A stretch of DNA of 41,394 nucleotides, from the NCBI GenBank assembly GCA_024274915.1, contig JAJSAC010000027.1, forward strand, positions 1 to 41,394, given 5' to 3'. Positions 7,562 through 18,966 of the stretch are shown in pieces (the stretch's first letter is position 1; every line of letters begins with the position of its first letter). The DNA comes from Thermodesulfobacteriota bacterium (GTDB taxonomy: Bacteria > Thermosulfidibacterota > Thermosulfidibacteria > Thermosulfidibacterales > B14-G1). The notes under the pieces were generated by a model that was not told where the DNA came from, searched no databases, and saw only the letters and a program-made list of their open reading frames with translations. Made by a program: the position numbers and the translations under genes.

Positions 7562-8290
7562 ATGGCTGGATCTTACCCTTCTAAAAAGGGCTGGGGAATA
7601 AGGGGTTTTCAAGGGGTCACCCTTCTGGACTTTCCTGGAAGGGTGGCCTCCTTGGTCTTTCTGGGGGGCTGCACCTTCCGGTGTCCCTTCTGTCACAATC
7701 CAGGCCTGGTTCTGCCCCGGCTCCTTTCCTTGGGGGAGGAGCTTTCTCTCCCCCGGGTCATGGAAGACGTGATAAGGAGGAGGAGACTGGTCACCGGAGT
7801 GGTAGTTTCGGGGGGGGAACCCACTCTCCAAGAGGACCTTTTGATTGAGTTCCTGGCGGAGGCCAGGAGGTTGGGCCTGGCCACCAAGCTGGACACCAAC
7901 GGCGCCCGTCCCGAGGTTTTGGAAAGGGTGCTGGGGGATGGACTGGTGGACGTGGTGGCCATGGACTTGAAGACCTCTCCAGATAAGTATCCTTCGGCTA
8001 CCGGAGGGGGGAACTTCACCCCTGTGGCGGAGAGTCTGAATCTTGTCAAACGGAGGGCTCCCAGGTACATCCTCCGCACCACCCTGGTGCCAGGGGTGGT
8101 GGGATTGGAGGACATGAAGGAGTTGGCCTCCCTGGCCCAGGGGGCCCCTGAGTATCATCTTCAGCCTTTTAGGGGAAAGGTCACCCTAGATCCTCAGTAT
8201 GAAACCTTGAAGCCGTATCCCCCGGATGTGATGAATGCTATGGCCAGGGTTTTGGAGGGAGTTGTGGACAGGGTACTCAGACTCTGGTGA
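7562..8290 (+). CDS. nrdG: Anaerobic ribonucleotide reductase activating protein (radical SAM)
   Basis: This 242-aa radical SAM enzyme has the cluster motif CTFRCPFC (C-x3-C-x2-C) near residue 40, preceded by GFQGVTLLDFPGRVASLVFLGGC, the usual entry of NrdG/PflA activases. The glycine-rich SAM stretch VVSGGEPTL follows. The function is to use a 4Fe-4S cluster and SAM to place the radical on the glycine of NrdD, here on the separate 58-aa protein. I chose ATG 7562, one base after the stop of the small ORF, because upstream codons overlap that gene and have no family similarity. A frame from 7514 would add 16 residues. Translation is probably coupled, since no strong ribosome-binding site is visible. 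This longer type is often called pyruvate formate-lyase 1-activating-like, but the neighbours fix the role. Confidence 0.9.
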   Translation: MAGSYPSKKGWGIRGFQGVTLLDFPGRVASLVFLGGCTFRCPFCHNPGLVLPRLLSLGEELSLPRVMEDVIRRRRLVTGVVVSGGEPTLQEDLLIEFLAEARRLGLATKLDTNGARPEVLERVLGDGLVDVVAMDLKTSPDKYPSATGGGNFTPVAESLNLVKRRAPRYILRTTLVPGVVGLEDMKELASLAQGAPEYHLQPFRGKVTLDPQYETLKPYPPDVMNAMARVLEGVVDRVLRLW

Positions 8291-8304
8291 GGGGGATCCC
8301 GGTT

Positions 8305-9408
8305 TTATGGAGGACTCTCCGGGGTTTCTCTTTTCTTCTCTTGAGATTCTTCAATCTGGGCCCTTAGTTTTGGTAGTGCATGGGGATAGTTCTTTCTGAT
8401 GAAATCTATCAGTTTTTCTCTCACTTCACAGCGCAGGTCCCAGGCGGTAGAGGAGTCGGGCGCACTCATGAGGGCTCTCAGCTCCATAGTATGTTCTGTG
8501 GCGTTGGTCACCTGGAGATTCCATACCTTCCCATCCCACAATGGGGAGTTTTTAAGGATGCGTTCCAGCTCTTTCCTCACAGCTTCCACCGGGATGGTGT
8601 AGTCTGTATAAAGGTAGACGGTACCCAGCAAATCGGCAGAAACTCTGGTCCAGTTTTGGAATGGTTTTTCTATGAAGTGGGTGATGGGAAGGACCAGGCG
8701 CCTCAGATCCCAGATGCGCACCACCACGTAGGTGAGGGTTATCTCTTCTATCCAGCCCCATTCATCTTCCACGATGACCACGTCGTCGAGCCTGATAGGT
8801 TGGGTTATGGCGATTTGGATCCCTGCCAGGAGGGTGGCAATGGTGCGTTGGGCGGCGAAGCCCACGATGATACCCAGGACACCAGCAGATGCTAGGATGC
8901 TTATCCCTAGCTGGCGAACCTGCTCGAAGCTGATAAGCACGGCAGAGAGGCTCAAAGCGAGGATGACGAAGGTGATCACCTTTTTCAAAATGTTCACCTG
9001 GGTGTACACCTTCCTGGCCATAAGGTTGTCTCTCACTTCTACGTCGTAATGGCTTAGGATCACGTCTTCCAGTACAGAGGTGGCCTGGATGAGGAGCCAG
9101 GCTACAGAGAGGATCAGCGCCAATTCAATTCCGTGGGCCAAGAGGCCATGGAGGCCTTTGGGGAGATGGGCTTTGGGGAGGGCCAGGCCCATTGTTATGA
9201 GGGGTACGACTGCTTTGAGAGGCTTTTGGCAGCGTTTCACAATGGAGTCGTCCAGGACACTACTGGTCCGTCGGGCCCAGCGCCTCAGGAGGTTCAGTAG
9301 CAGGTATTGGAAGATGAGCCCTGCTATTCCGGCTCCCCCTAAGATGAGGATGGGGAAAACTAAACTTTTCCACGATGCAGTGGGGCCGGTCACTTTGCCT
9401 CCCAGCAT
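8305..9408 (-). CDS. MscS-family mechanosensitive ion channel
   Basis: It encodes 367 residues with about four hydrophobic segments, at roughly 15-40, 65-80, 88-110 and 140-165. The last leads into the pore helix and beta domain signature: SAGVLGIIVGFAAQRTIATL, then GIQIAITQPIRLDDVVIVEDEWGWIEEI. This is the MscS TM3 plus upper vestibule pattern (G-F-A-A-Q, D-x-V-x-V, G-x-V-E-x-I). The C-terminus forms the alpha/beta cage (residues about 270-350) and ends in a charged tail. Such channels open on membrane tension and release solutes after hypo-osmotic shock. The gene runs toward nrdG and is separate from recA, which diverges from it across 218 bases. It is longer than small MscS (about 286 aa), matching the medium-sized YnaI/MscK-like subgroup. 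No strong ribosome-binding site is seen. Confidence 0.92.
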   Translation of the reverse strand: MLGGKVTGPTASWKSLVFPILILGGAGIAGLIFQYLLLNLLRRWARRTSSVLDDSIVKRCQKPLKAVVPLITMGLALPKAHLPKGLHGLLAHGIELALILSVAWLLIQATSVLEDVILSHYDVEVRDNLMARKVYTQVNILKKVITFVILALSLSAVLISFEQVRQLGISILASAGVLGIIVGFAAQRTIATLLAGIQIAITQPIRLDDVVIVEDEWGWIEEITLTYVVVRIWDLRRLVLPITHFIEKPFQNWTRVSADLLGTVYLYTDYTIPVEAVRKELERILKNSPLWDGKVWNLQVTNATEHTMELRALMSAPDSSTAWDLRCEVREKLIDFIRKNYPHALPKLRAQIEESQEKKRETPESPP

Positions 9409-9566
9409 TTCAATTTCTTTCTCAGTATCATCTCGGGGCCATCTGTTCCAAGAGATTCTTTTGGACGATTCCTTTGTTTATATCCGGGTTACGGAGGTGC
9501 CGATACAACCACCTTTTGAGTGTTAGGTTTTCCCTTCTCCCCGGGAGAGTCCCATTGGATCTTCGT

Positions 9567-9583
9567 GTTGCAATGAATGCAAC
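9567..9583 (+). promoter_or_regulatory. Small palindrome upstream of recA, possible operator
   Basis: GTTGCA-atgaa-TGCAAC lies about 45 bases before the recA start. Its symmetry and position suit a repressor site such as a LexA box, but it does not match the LexA boxes I know (CTGT-N8-ACAG or GAAC-N4-GTTC), and LexA boxes differ between deltaproteobacterial groups. The rest of the interval 9409-9626 shows no gene. Confidence 0.35.
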
Positions 9584-9626
9584 CCTATGGTAGCTTTTTT
9601 CCCAAATCCTCGGCAGGAGGAGAGTT

Positions 9627-10658
9627 ATGTCCCTTTCCAAAGAGAAAGAGAAAGCCATAGAGGGTGCCATCGCCCAGATAGAAAGGGAGTTTGGCAAAGG
9701 CTCCATCATGCGTCTGGGGGATAGAGGGCGCCTTATGGACGTGAAGGTGATTCCTACGGGGGCCTTGCCCCTGGATCTGGCCCTGGGGGTGGGAGGCATT
9801 CCTAGGGGCAGAATCACGGAGATTTACGGTCCCGAAGCCTCGGGCAAGACCACCCTGGCCCTCCACGTGGTGGCTGAGGCTCAAAAGGAGGGAGGGGTGG
9901 CGGCTTTCATTGACGCCGAGCACGCCTTGGATCCTATTTACGCTCGGAGGCTCGGGGTGAACACAGAGGATCTTCTTATATCCCAGCCCGATACCGGAGA
10001 ACAGGCCCTGGAAATCGCCGAGACCTTGGTGAGGAGCGGGGCCGTGGACGTGGTGGTGATAGACTCGGTAGCGGCCCTTGTACCCAGGGCAGAGCTGGAA
10101 GGAGACATGGGGGACAGTCATGTGGGGCTCCAGGCTAGGCTCATGTCCCAAGCCCTCAGGAAGCTCACTGGGGCGGTGAGCAAGTCCCATACGGCCCTCG
10201 TCTTCATAAACCAGGTGAGGCAGAAGATATCCACTTTCGGTTTCGGTCCTTCGGAGACCACCACGGGCGGTATGGCCCTCAAGTTCTATGCGACGGTGCG
10301 CCTGGAGATTAGGCGTATCGGTTCCATTAAGTACAGGGAAGGTGGTGTTTTAGGCAATCGGGTGAAGGTGAAGGTTGTTAAGAACAAACTGGCGCCCCCG
10401 TTCCGGGAGGTGGAGTTCGAGATCCTTTATGGGCAGGGAATATCCAGGGAGGGGTGTCTCATTGACATGGCCCTGGAGCTGGGGGTCATTCAGAAGAGTG
10501 GGGCCTGGTTCTCTTTTGGTGATATGCGCCTGGGCCAGGGTAAGGAGAATGTGAGGGATTATTTACGCACCAACCCTGAGGTTAGAGAGAAGATAGAGGA
10601 AGAGGTGAGGTCCAGACTGGAGCCGGAGGCAAAGGAAGCTCTGGGCCAAGGGGTTTGA
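9627..10658 (+). CDS. recA: Recombinase RecA
   Basis: At 343 aa this is a full-length RecA with unmistakable motifs. The start [20 protein letters not shown] leads into [11 protein letters not shown]. Walker A is GPEASGKTT (about 66-74) and Walker B lies in [12 protein letters not shown]. The DNA-binding L1/L2 region includes [20 protein letters not shown] and INQVR. The charged C-terminal tail is short. RecA forms filaments on single-stranded DNA, promotes homologous pairing, and triggers LexA cleavage. GGAGGAG stands six bases before the ATG. pilT follows after only four bases, so the two are probably co-transcribed. No recX is present, although recA-recX-alaS is a common order; here pilT occupies that place. 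No intein or other insertion is seen. Confidence 0.98.
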   Translation: MSLSKEKEKAIEGAIAQIEREFGKGSIMRLGDRGRLMDVKVIPTGALPLDLALGVGGIPRGRITEIYGPEASGKTTLALHVVAEAQKEGGVAAFIDAEHALDPIYARRLGVNTEDLLISQPDTGEQALEIAETLVRSGAVDVVVIDSVAALVPRAELEGDMGDSHVGLQARLMSQALRKLTGAVSKSHTALVFINQVRQKISTFGFGPSETTTGGMALKFYATVRLEIRRIGSIKYREGGVLGNRVKVKVVKNKLAPPFREVEFEILYGQGISREGCLIDMALELGVIQKSGAWFSFGDMRLGQGKENVRDYLRTNPEVREKIEEEVRSRLEPEAKEALGQGV

Positions 10659-10662
10659 AGGA

Positions 10663-14530
<3,868 letters not shown>

Positions 14531-14531
14531 T

Positions 14532-14897
14532 TTGGAGTTCTTAAAGGAGAACGCTCAAGCCTTCTATCAGAATGCCCTGGACCTGCTGACAAAGGGTTCC
14601 TACAGGCTGGCTGCCTTTTCTGCGGAACAGGCCTTGCAGCTTACCTTGAAGTACCTCTTGGCAAAAAGGATGGGAGATTATCCCAAAACCCATGCCTTGA
14701 GGAGGCTTTTCCTCATTGCCGGGGCAGAGTGTCCTGCCCTAGAGCATCTTTTTATGGAGAACCTGGCTTTGGTGGGGGATATGGAAGGGGCCTACCTGGG
14801 GGCCAGGTATTATCCTGTGGACTATCTCAGGGAAGAAGTGGAGGAGATGATGGCCTTCCTGAAGAGGGTGATGGAGGCAGTGGAAGGATGTCTTTAA
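14532..14897 (+). CDS. HEPN-domain protein (partner of the MNT nucleotidyltransferase)
   Basis: This 121-aa helical protein has the HEPN core YRLAAFSAEQALQLTLKYLLAK followed by GDYPKTHALRRLF. The signal AGGAGGG (14521-14527) inside the end of alaS supports the TTG start at 14532. HEPN proteins of this kind are usually encoded with a minimal nucleotidyltransferase, as here, and some such pairs are toxin-antitoxin systems in which the nucleotidyltransferase AMPylates the HEPN toxin. In this copy Arg46 and His54 are separated by seven residues, outside the R-x4-6-H spacing of RNase-active HEPN proteins. It may therefore be a non-catalytic, substrate- or partner-binding version (COG1895/COG2250-like). 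The sequence looks closest to those of archaea and thermophiles, judged from memory only. Confidence 0.85.
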   Translation: MEFLKENAQAFYQNALDLLTKGSYRLAAFSAEQALQLTLKYLLAKRMGDYPKTHALRRLFLIAGAECPALEHLFMENLALVGDMEGAYLGARYYPVDYLREEVEEMMAFLKRVMEAVEGCL

Positions 14898-15250
14898 ACA
14901 CCTTCTGGGAGTCTATAAGGGGTGTAGCTGAAAGGGAGAGAAAATATTTCAAGGACCCCATGGCCTTGGCAAGGGTGGTTAAGGAAGTGATGGAGGAGGA
15001 GCTGGGGGAAGTTGAGGTCTATCTCTTTGGTTCCAGCGTGGAAGGGAGAGCCATTCCCGGCAAGAGCGATATAGACCTCTTGGTGGTTTCCCATAAAGTC
15101 CCGGAAGGGGCCAGGGAACAAAGTCTTCTCAGGGTAAAGGTGTGGAACCGGATAGGGGATCCCTGGGTACCCCTGGAGATCCACTTTGCTTCCCAAGCAG
15201 TATTAGAGGGCTGGTACAAGAGGTTTGTTAGGGATTTAAAGAGGATATGA
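14888..15250 (+). CDS. Minimal nucleotidyltransferase (MNT)
   Basis: This 120-aa protein carries the polymerase-beta-like signature LFGSSVEGRAIPGKSDIDLL, with G48-S49 and catalytic D61/D63, plus a later third acidic residue in VPLEIHFAS. The spacing between GS and DxD is 11 residues, one more than the textbook GS-x10-D-x-D. The ATG at 14888 overlaps the end of the HEPN gene by 10 bases and has AAGGA close before it. The longer frame from 14729 lies inside the HEPN gene and has no similarity. The P-x-E-I-H and WYKRFV elements near the C-terminus are typical of archaeal MNT proteins. It probably modifies or neutralises the HEPN partner by transferring AMP. Its stop lies just inside a possible upstream purD start but before the preferred one. 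Confidence 0.88.
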   Translation: MSLNTFWESIRGVAERERKYFKDPMALARVVKEVMEEELGEVEVYLFGSSVEGRAIPGKSDIDLLVVSHKVPEGAREQSLLRVKVWNRIGDPWVPLEIHFASQAVLEGWYKRFVRDLKRI

Positions 15251-15273
15251 ACCCAAAATTGGGGGAGGTCGCT

Positions 15274-16578
15274 ATGAAGGTTTTAGTGGTGGGAGGTGGT
15301 GGCAGGGAGCACGCCCTGGTGTGGAAGATTGCTCAGAGCCCCTTGGTGAAGGAGATTTACGCCACTCCAGGCAATGGAGGCATCTGCAGGGAAGCCAAGA
15401 CCCAGTGTATCCCTTGGCCCGGGTCTCTGGAGGCCTTGGCAGACTTTGCCAGTGAGAAGGGAGTGGACCTCACCGTGGTGGGTCCCGAGGACCCTCTGGC
15501 CCAGGGTATAGTGGATGTCTTCCAGGCCAAGGGGCTTAAAGCCTTTGGCCCCTGTAAAGAGGCGGCTCAGCTGGAGGGCAGCAAGGCCTTTTCCAAGGAT
15601 TTCATGAAGCGTTACGGCATACCCACCGCTGAGTACAAGGTTTTTTCTGATCCCCATGCGGCCAAGGAATACATAAAGGCCCAAGGTGCCCCAATAGTGG
15701 TCAAAGCTGACGGGCTGGCGGCGGGCAAGGGGGCACTGGTATGCAGGACCCTGGAGGAAGCCTTGGCAGCAGTGGACAGGATAATGGTGGAGCGGGCCTT
15801 TGGAGACGCGGGGGATAGGGTGGTAGTGGAAGAGTTTCTTACTGGTGAGGAGGCTTCTTTCCTGGCCATCACTGACGGAGAACACCTCTATCCCTTGGCC
15901 GGTTCCCAGGACCACAAGCCCGTTTATGACAACGACGAGGGTCCCAATACGGGGGGTATGGGGGCTTACTCTCCCGCTCCCGTGATCACTCCTGCCGTCC
16001 ATCAAAAGGTGATGGAGAGAATCATGAGGCCTGTGGTGGAAGGCATGAAGGATATGGGTCACCCCTTCAAAGGGGTGATCTATGCGGGTCTTATGATCAA
16101 GGAAGAAGAACCCAAGGTCCTGGAGTTCAACGTACGTTTTGGCGACCCCGAGGCCCAACCCATCCTTATGCGCATGGAAAGCGATCTAGTGCCGGCCCTT
16201 GTAGCTTCCATAGAGGGAGGTCTGGACCAAGTGGAGATCACCTATAAGCGCCAGGCAGCGGTTTGCGTGGTTATGGCTTCGGGGGGATACCCCGGAAAGT
16301 ACGAGAAGGGCTTTGTCATAGAGGGTCTGGACCAGGTGGAAAATATGGAGTGTGTGAAGGTTTTTCATGCTGGAACTGCCGAGAAGGATGGAAAGATAGT
16401 GACCAATGGAGGCAGGGTTCTGGGTGTGACCGCTTTGGGTGGAACCATTAAAGAAGCCATAAACCAAGCCTACGAAGCCGTGGAGAGAATTTACTGGCCT
16501 GGGGTTCATTATCGCAAGGACATAGGGGCCAAGGCCCTCAAGAGGCTCGAGGGCAGAGGTGGCCCTGGGGCCTGCTGA
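15274..16578 (+). CDS. purD: Phosphoribosylamine-glycine ligase (GAR synthetase)
   Basis: PurD joins glycine to phosphoribosylamine with ATP in step two of purine synthesis. I chose ATG 15274 because GGGGGAGG lies at 15261-15268 and the protein then begins MKVLVVGGGGREHALVWKIA, the canonical N-terminus; an upstream ATG at 15247 adds nine unconvincing residues. It is 434 aa, of normal length (about 420-430). The family stretch VVKADGLAAGKGALV lies in the ATP-grasp fold. Downstream come EASFLAITDGEHLYPLAGSQDHK, DNDEGPNTGGMGAYSPAP and FNVRFGDPEAQ. It is preceded by the HEPN/MNT pair and followed by an intrinsic terminator. No other purine gene is adjacent. Confidence 0.97.
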   Translation: MKVLVVGGGGREHALVWKIAQSPLVKEIYATPGNGGICREAKTQCIPWPGSLEALADFASEKGVDLTVVGPEDPLAQGIVDVFQAKGLKAFGPCKEAAQLEGSKAFSKDFMKRYGIPTAEYKVFSDPHAAKEYIKAQGAPIVVKADGLAAGKGALVCRTLEEALAAVDRIMVERAFGDAGDRVVVEEFLTGEEASFLAITDGEHLYPLAGSQDHKPVYDNDEGPNTGGMGAYSPAPVITPAVHQKVMERIMRPVVEGMKDMGHPFKGVIYAGLMIKEEEPKVLEFNVRFGDPEAQPILMRMESDLVPALVASIEGGLDQVEITYKRQAAVCVVMASGGYPGKYEKGFVIEGLDQVENMECVKVFHAGTAEKDGKIVTNGGRVLGVTALGGTIKEAINQAYEAVERIYWPGVHYRKDIGAKALKRLEGRGGPGAC

Positions 16579-16600
16579 GGGATTCATACACTGGAGGTAG

Positions 16601-16634
16601 GGGGAAGCCACGGGCTTCCCCTTTATTCTTTATT
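16601..16634 (+). terminator. Intrinsic terminator after purD
   Basis: GGGGAAGCC (16601-16609) pairs perfectly with GGCTTCCCC (16613-16621) around a 3-base loop and is followed by tttattctttatt. This separates the recA-pilT-alaS-purD stretch from the UPF0282 cluster that starts at 16648. Confidence 0.9.
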
Positions 16635-16647
16635 GGGGAGGTGAGAG

Positions 16648-17544
16648 GTGAAAATCACGCCTCTAGCCGCTGACAGCATGGGAACCAGGAGCATGGCCAC
16701 TCTTGTGGAGGCTGGCCAGTGGAAGATTCTGTTGGATCCGGGAGTGGCTTTGGGTCCCAGTAGATACGGCCTTCCTCCCCATCCCAGGGAGTTAGGGAGG
16801 AAGGAGGAGCATTGGAAGAGGGTTAAAGAGGCGGCCATGGATGCCCAGATTCTGGTCATCACCCATTACCACCACGACCACTATCATCCCCGAGAGTTGG
16901 AAATTTATCGTGGGAAGACCCTTATCATCAAGGACCCTAAGGGTCACATCAATAGGAATCAGTCTAGAAGGGCTGGGGCCTTTCTCAGGGATTTGGAGGG
17001 GGTTCCTGAAGACATAGTGGTGGGGGACGGCAGGTCCTTCCAGTTTGGGGATGTGGAGTTGACTTTTTCCTCTCCTGTGCCCCACGGGAAGTCCCCTCGG
17101 CTAGGGTACGTGATTCAAGTGGCTGTAGACCACGGAGGAGAGACCTTCCTCTTCACTTCCGATGTTCAGGGGCCCGTCCTGCCCCAGCAACAGGGGTTCA
17201 TCTTGGAAATGGATCCTTCGGCCCTCTACTTGGATGGGCCCATGACTTATATGTTAGGGGTCAGATTTTCTTGGGAGGACCTGGAAATGGTCATGAAGAA
17301 CCTCATGGAGATCCTTACTGGCACCCGGGTGGGAGTGATGATACTGGATCACCATCTCACTAGAGACCTCCAATATAAGAAGGCAGTGGCCCCTGTGGTG
17401 GGGTTGGCTGGAGAGCTGGGAAAGAAAGTGGTGTCTGCCGCCGGCTACTTGGGATTGGAGGACGATTTATTGGAGGCGCGGCGAAGGGAGCTTTACAAGG
17501 GGGACAAGAGTGAAGGTGACTCGGGTGGTGATATACCCCTTTGA
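16648..17544 (+). CDS. UPF0282-type metallo-beta-lactamase-fold hydrolase
   Basis: This 298-aa protein belongs to the metallo-beta-lactamase superfamily. The metal motif HYHHDH (His73, His75, Asp77, His78) is clear, and later ligands are probably in PVPHGK, FTSDVQGP and LDHH. The N-terminus (MKITPLAADSMGTRSMATLV, then PGVALGPSRYGLPPHPRE) matches UPF0282, a family I know mainly from archaea and without established biochemistry. The start is GTG, with GGGGAGGTGA immediately upstream, right after the purD terminator, so a promoter may lie near 16580-16640. The 3' end overlaps spoVG by 35 bases. The tight overlap with spoVG, a nucleic-acid-binding protein, suggests a role with nucleic acids or a phosphodiester, but this is inference only. 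Confidence 0.85.
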   Translation: MKITPLAADSMGTRSMATLVEAGQWKILLDPGVALGPSRYGLPPHPRELGRKEEHWKRVKEAAMDAQILVITHYHHDHYHPRELEIYRGKTLIIKDPKGHINRNQSRRAGAFLRDLEGVPEDIVVGDGRSFQFGDVELTFSSPVPHGKSPRLGYVIQVAVDHGGETFLFTSDVQGPVLPQQQGFILEMDPSALYLDGPMTYMLGVRFSWEDLEMVMKNLMEILTGTRVGVMILDHHLTRDLQYKKAVAPVVGLAGELGKKVVSAAGYLGLEDDLLEARRRELYKGDKSEGDSGGDIPL

Positions 17545-17779
17545 TACATCCTCTCTGGGGGGACAGGTGAAGGCCATGGCTGATGTGGAGCTGGACGGGG
17601 AACTCCTCATCAAAGGCTTCAAGGTGGTGGCTAGCAGGAAGGGGGGAGTTTTCATAAGCTACCCTTCAAAGCGGGCTCATGGTGGAAGATACTTCGATTT
17701 GATCATTCCCCTGTCCAGGGATTTGAAAGAGCACATCAGAGAGGAGATTCTTAAGGCTTACAAAGAGAAGATGGAGTGA
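17510..17779 (+). CDS. spoVG: SpoVG-family nucleic-acid-binding regulator
   Basis: This 89-residue protein closely follows the SpoVG pattern: KVTRVVIYPFDTSSLGGQVK, then MADVELDGELLIKGFKVV and GGVFISYPSKRAHGGRYFDL, ending with the helix EHIREEILKAYKEKME. SpoVG of Bacillus, Listeria, Staphylococcus and Borrelia binds DNA and RNA and tunes gene expression. The family is also found in anaerobic deltaproteobacteria and thermophiles, where its targets are unknown. The start is GTG inside the end of the UPF0282 gene (35-base overlap), and the stop overlaps the radical SAM start (GTGA), so the three are translationally linked. No sporulation genes occur in the window, so a sporulation role is not implied. 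Confidence 0.92.
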   Translation: MKVTRVVIYPFDTSSLGGQVKAMADVELDGELLIKGFKVVASRKGGVFISYPSKRAHGGRYFDLIIPLSRDLKEHIREEILKAYKEKME

Positions 17780-18966
17780 GGACCTTGCCCCGGCTGGTTT
17801 TGAGGGTCACCCGACATAACAGATACAGCTGGACACCTCTACTGGTGGCCCTGGAGGCTCGTGGTGTCACCAGGGAGTGGGAGGTGGTTTTGGTCTGGGA
17901 CGAAGGTTCCCTTGTGAAGGGGTTAATGGGGGGAGAGGCGCCTCTTGTCCTGGCCTATTCTTTCATGACCTTTGACCTTTACCAGGTGAAGGAGGAGTTG
18001 GAAAGGATCAGGGTGCTGTTTCCCCATGAGGTCCTGCTGGTGGCGGGAGGCCCCCACCCGTCGGGAGATCCCCAGGGTACCTTGGAGATGGGATTTCACT
18101 ACGTCTTCGTGGGCGAGGGGGAGGAAACCTTTGTCAGGTTTTTGGATAGGTTGCTTGTGGGGGAACCCCAGCCCAGGATTCTTAGGGGCAGCCGGGTTCC
18201 TTCGCTGGACTTTCCCTGTTTTCCCCGGAGCTTTCATCACCGTTCCCCCATTGAGCTCACCCGGGGTTGCTCCTATGGGTGTAAGTTCTGTCAGGTGAGT
18301 TACCTCTTCGGTTTCACTCCCAGGCACAAGCCCGTAGATCGGGTTTTATCCTGTATACGTGAGGGGGAGGACAGGTCTTTCGTGAGGTTCATCACCCCCG
18401 ATGCTTCTTCTTATCTTTCCCGGGGAAAGGAGAGGGATCTCAAGGCTCTGGAAGCCTTCTTCAAGGGGCTTAAAGGTGCTGGGGTGGATCAGATCTTTTG
18501 GGGTACCTTTCCTTCGGAAGTGAGGCCCGAAGGAGTGACACCTCCCTTTCTGGAGCTGGTGAAAAAGTACTGTAACAATAAGAGCTTGACTATTGGTGCC
18601 CAGAGTGGCAGTGAAGAGAGGCTTCGAGCTATTGGCAGGGGACACGGGGTGGAGGAGATAAGAAGGGCGGCCCGTTGGGCCAGAGAATATGGTTTTACAC
18701 CTCATCTGGACTTTATCTTTGGTTTTCCTGGGGAAAGGGAAAATGAGAGAAGGGAGACAATGGCCTTCATAGAGGAGTTGGTCTCCCTTTATGGGGCTAG
18801 AATCCACGCCCACTGTTTCATCCCCCTGCCGGGTACGCCTTATGAAAGGGCCAGGCCTGAACCTCTGTCCCGGTGGCTCGTTAGGAGGCTGGGAGATCTC
18901 AGCCGTCTGGGTGTGTTGGATGGGTCCTGGCAGAGACAGGCTAGGGAGGTGGGAATATGGGGCTGA
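17776..18966 (+). CDS. B12-binding-domain radical SAM protein, MJ_1487-like
   Basis: This 396-aa protein has an N-terminal cobalamin-binding-like Rossmann half (about 1-140; LVLAYSFMTFDLYQVKEEL, LLVAGGPHPSGDPQGTLEMG, VGEGEETFVRFLD). The radical SAM half has the cluster motif CSYGCKFC near residue 163, with IELTRG before it. Later GFPGERENERRETMAFIEEL and HAHCFIPLPGTPYE are typical of the radical SAM TIM barrel in B12-dependent methylthio- or methyltransferases. The overall pattern, including QVSYLFG just after the cysteines, recalls the MJ_1487 family (TIGR04013), which has no known reaction. The usual DxHxxG cobalamin His is not visible, so B12 may not be bound through His. The start is GTG overlapping the spoVG stop, and the 3' end overlaps ispH by 10 bases. 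Confidence 0.85.
   Translation: MRTLPRLVLRVTRHNRYSWTPLLVALEARGVTREWEVVLVWDEGSLVKGLMGGEAPLVLAYSFMTFDLYQVKEELERIRVLFPHEVLLVAGGPHPSGDPQGTLEMGFHYVFVGEGEETFVRFLDRLLVGEPQPRILRGSRVPSLDFPCFPRSFHHRSPIELTRGCSYGCKFCQVSYLFGFTPRHKPVDRVLSCIREGEDRSFVRFITPDASSYLSRGKERDLKALEAFFKGLKGAGVDQIFWGTFPSEVRPEGVTPPFLELVKKYCNNKSLTIGAQSGSEERLRAIGRGHGVEEIRRAARWAREYGFTPHLDFIFGFPGERENERRETMAFIEELVSLYGARIHAHCFIPLPGTPYERARPEPLSRWLVRRLGDLSRLGVLDGSWQRQAREVGIWG

Noticed and set aside
14729-14887. N-terminal extension of the MNT gene
   Set aside because: These codons lie inside the HEPN gene in another frame and do not resemble any nucleotidyltransferase; ATG 14888 with a nearby signal fits better.
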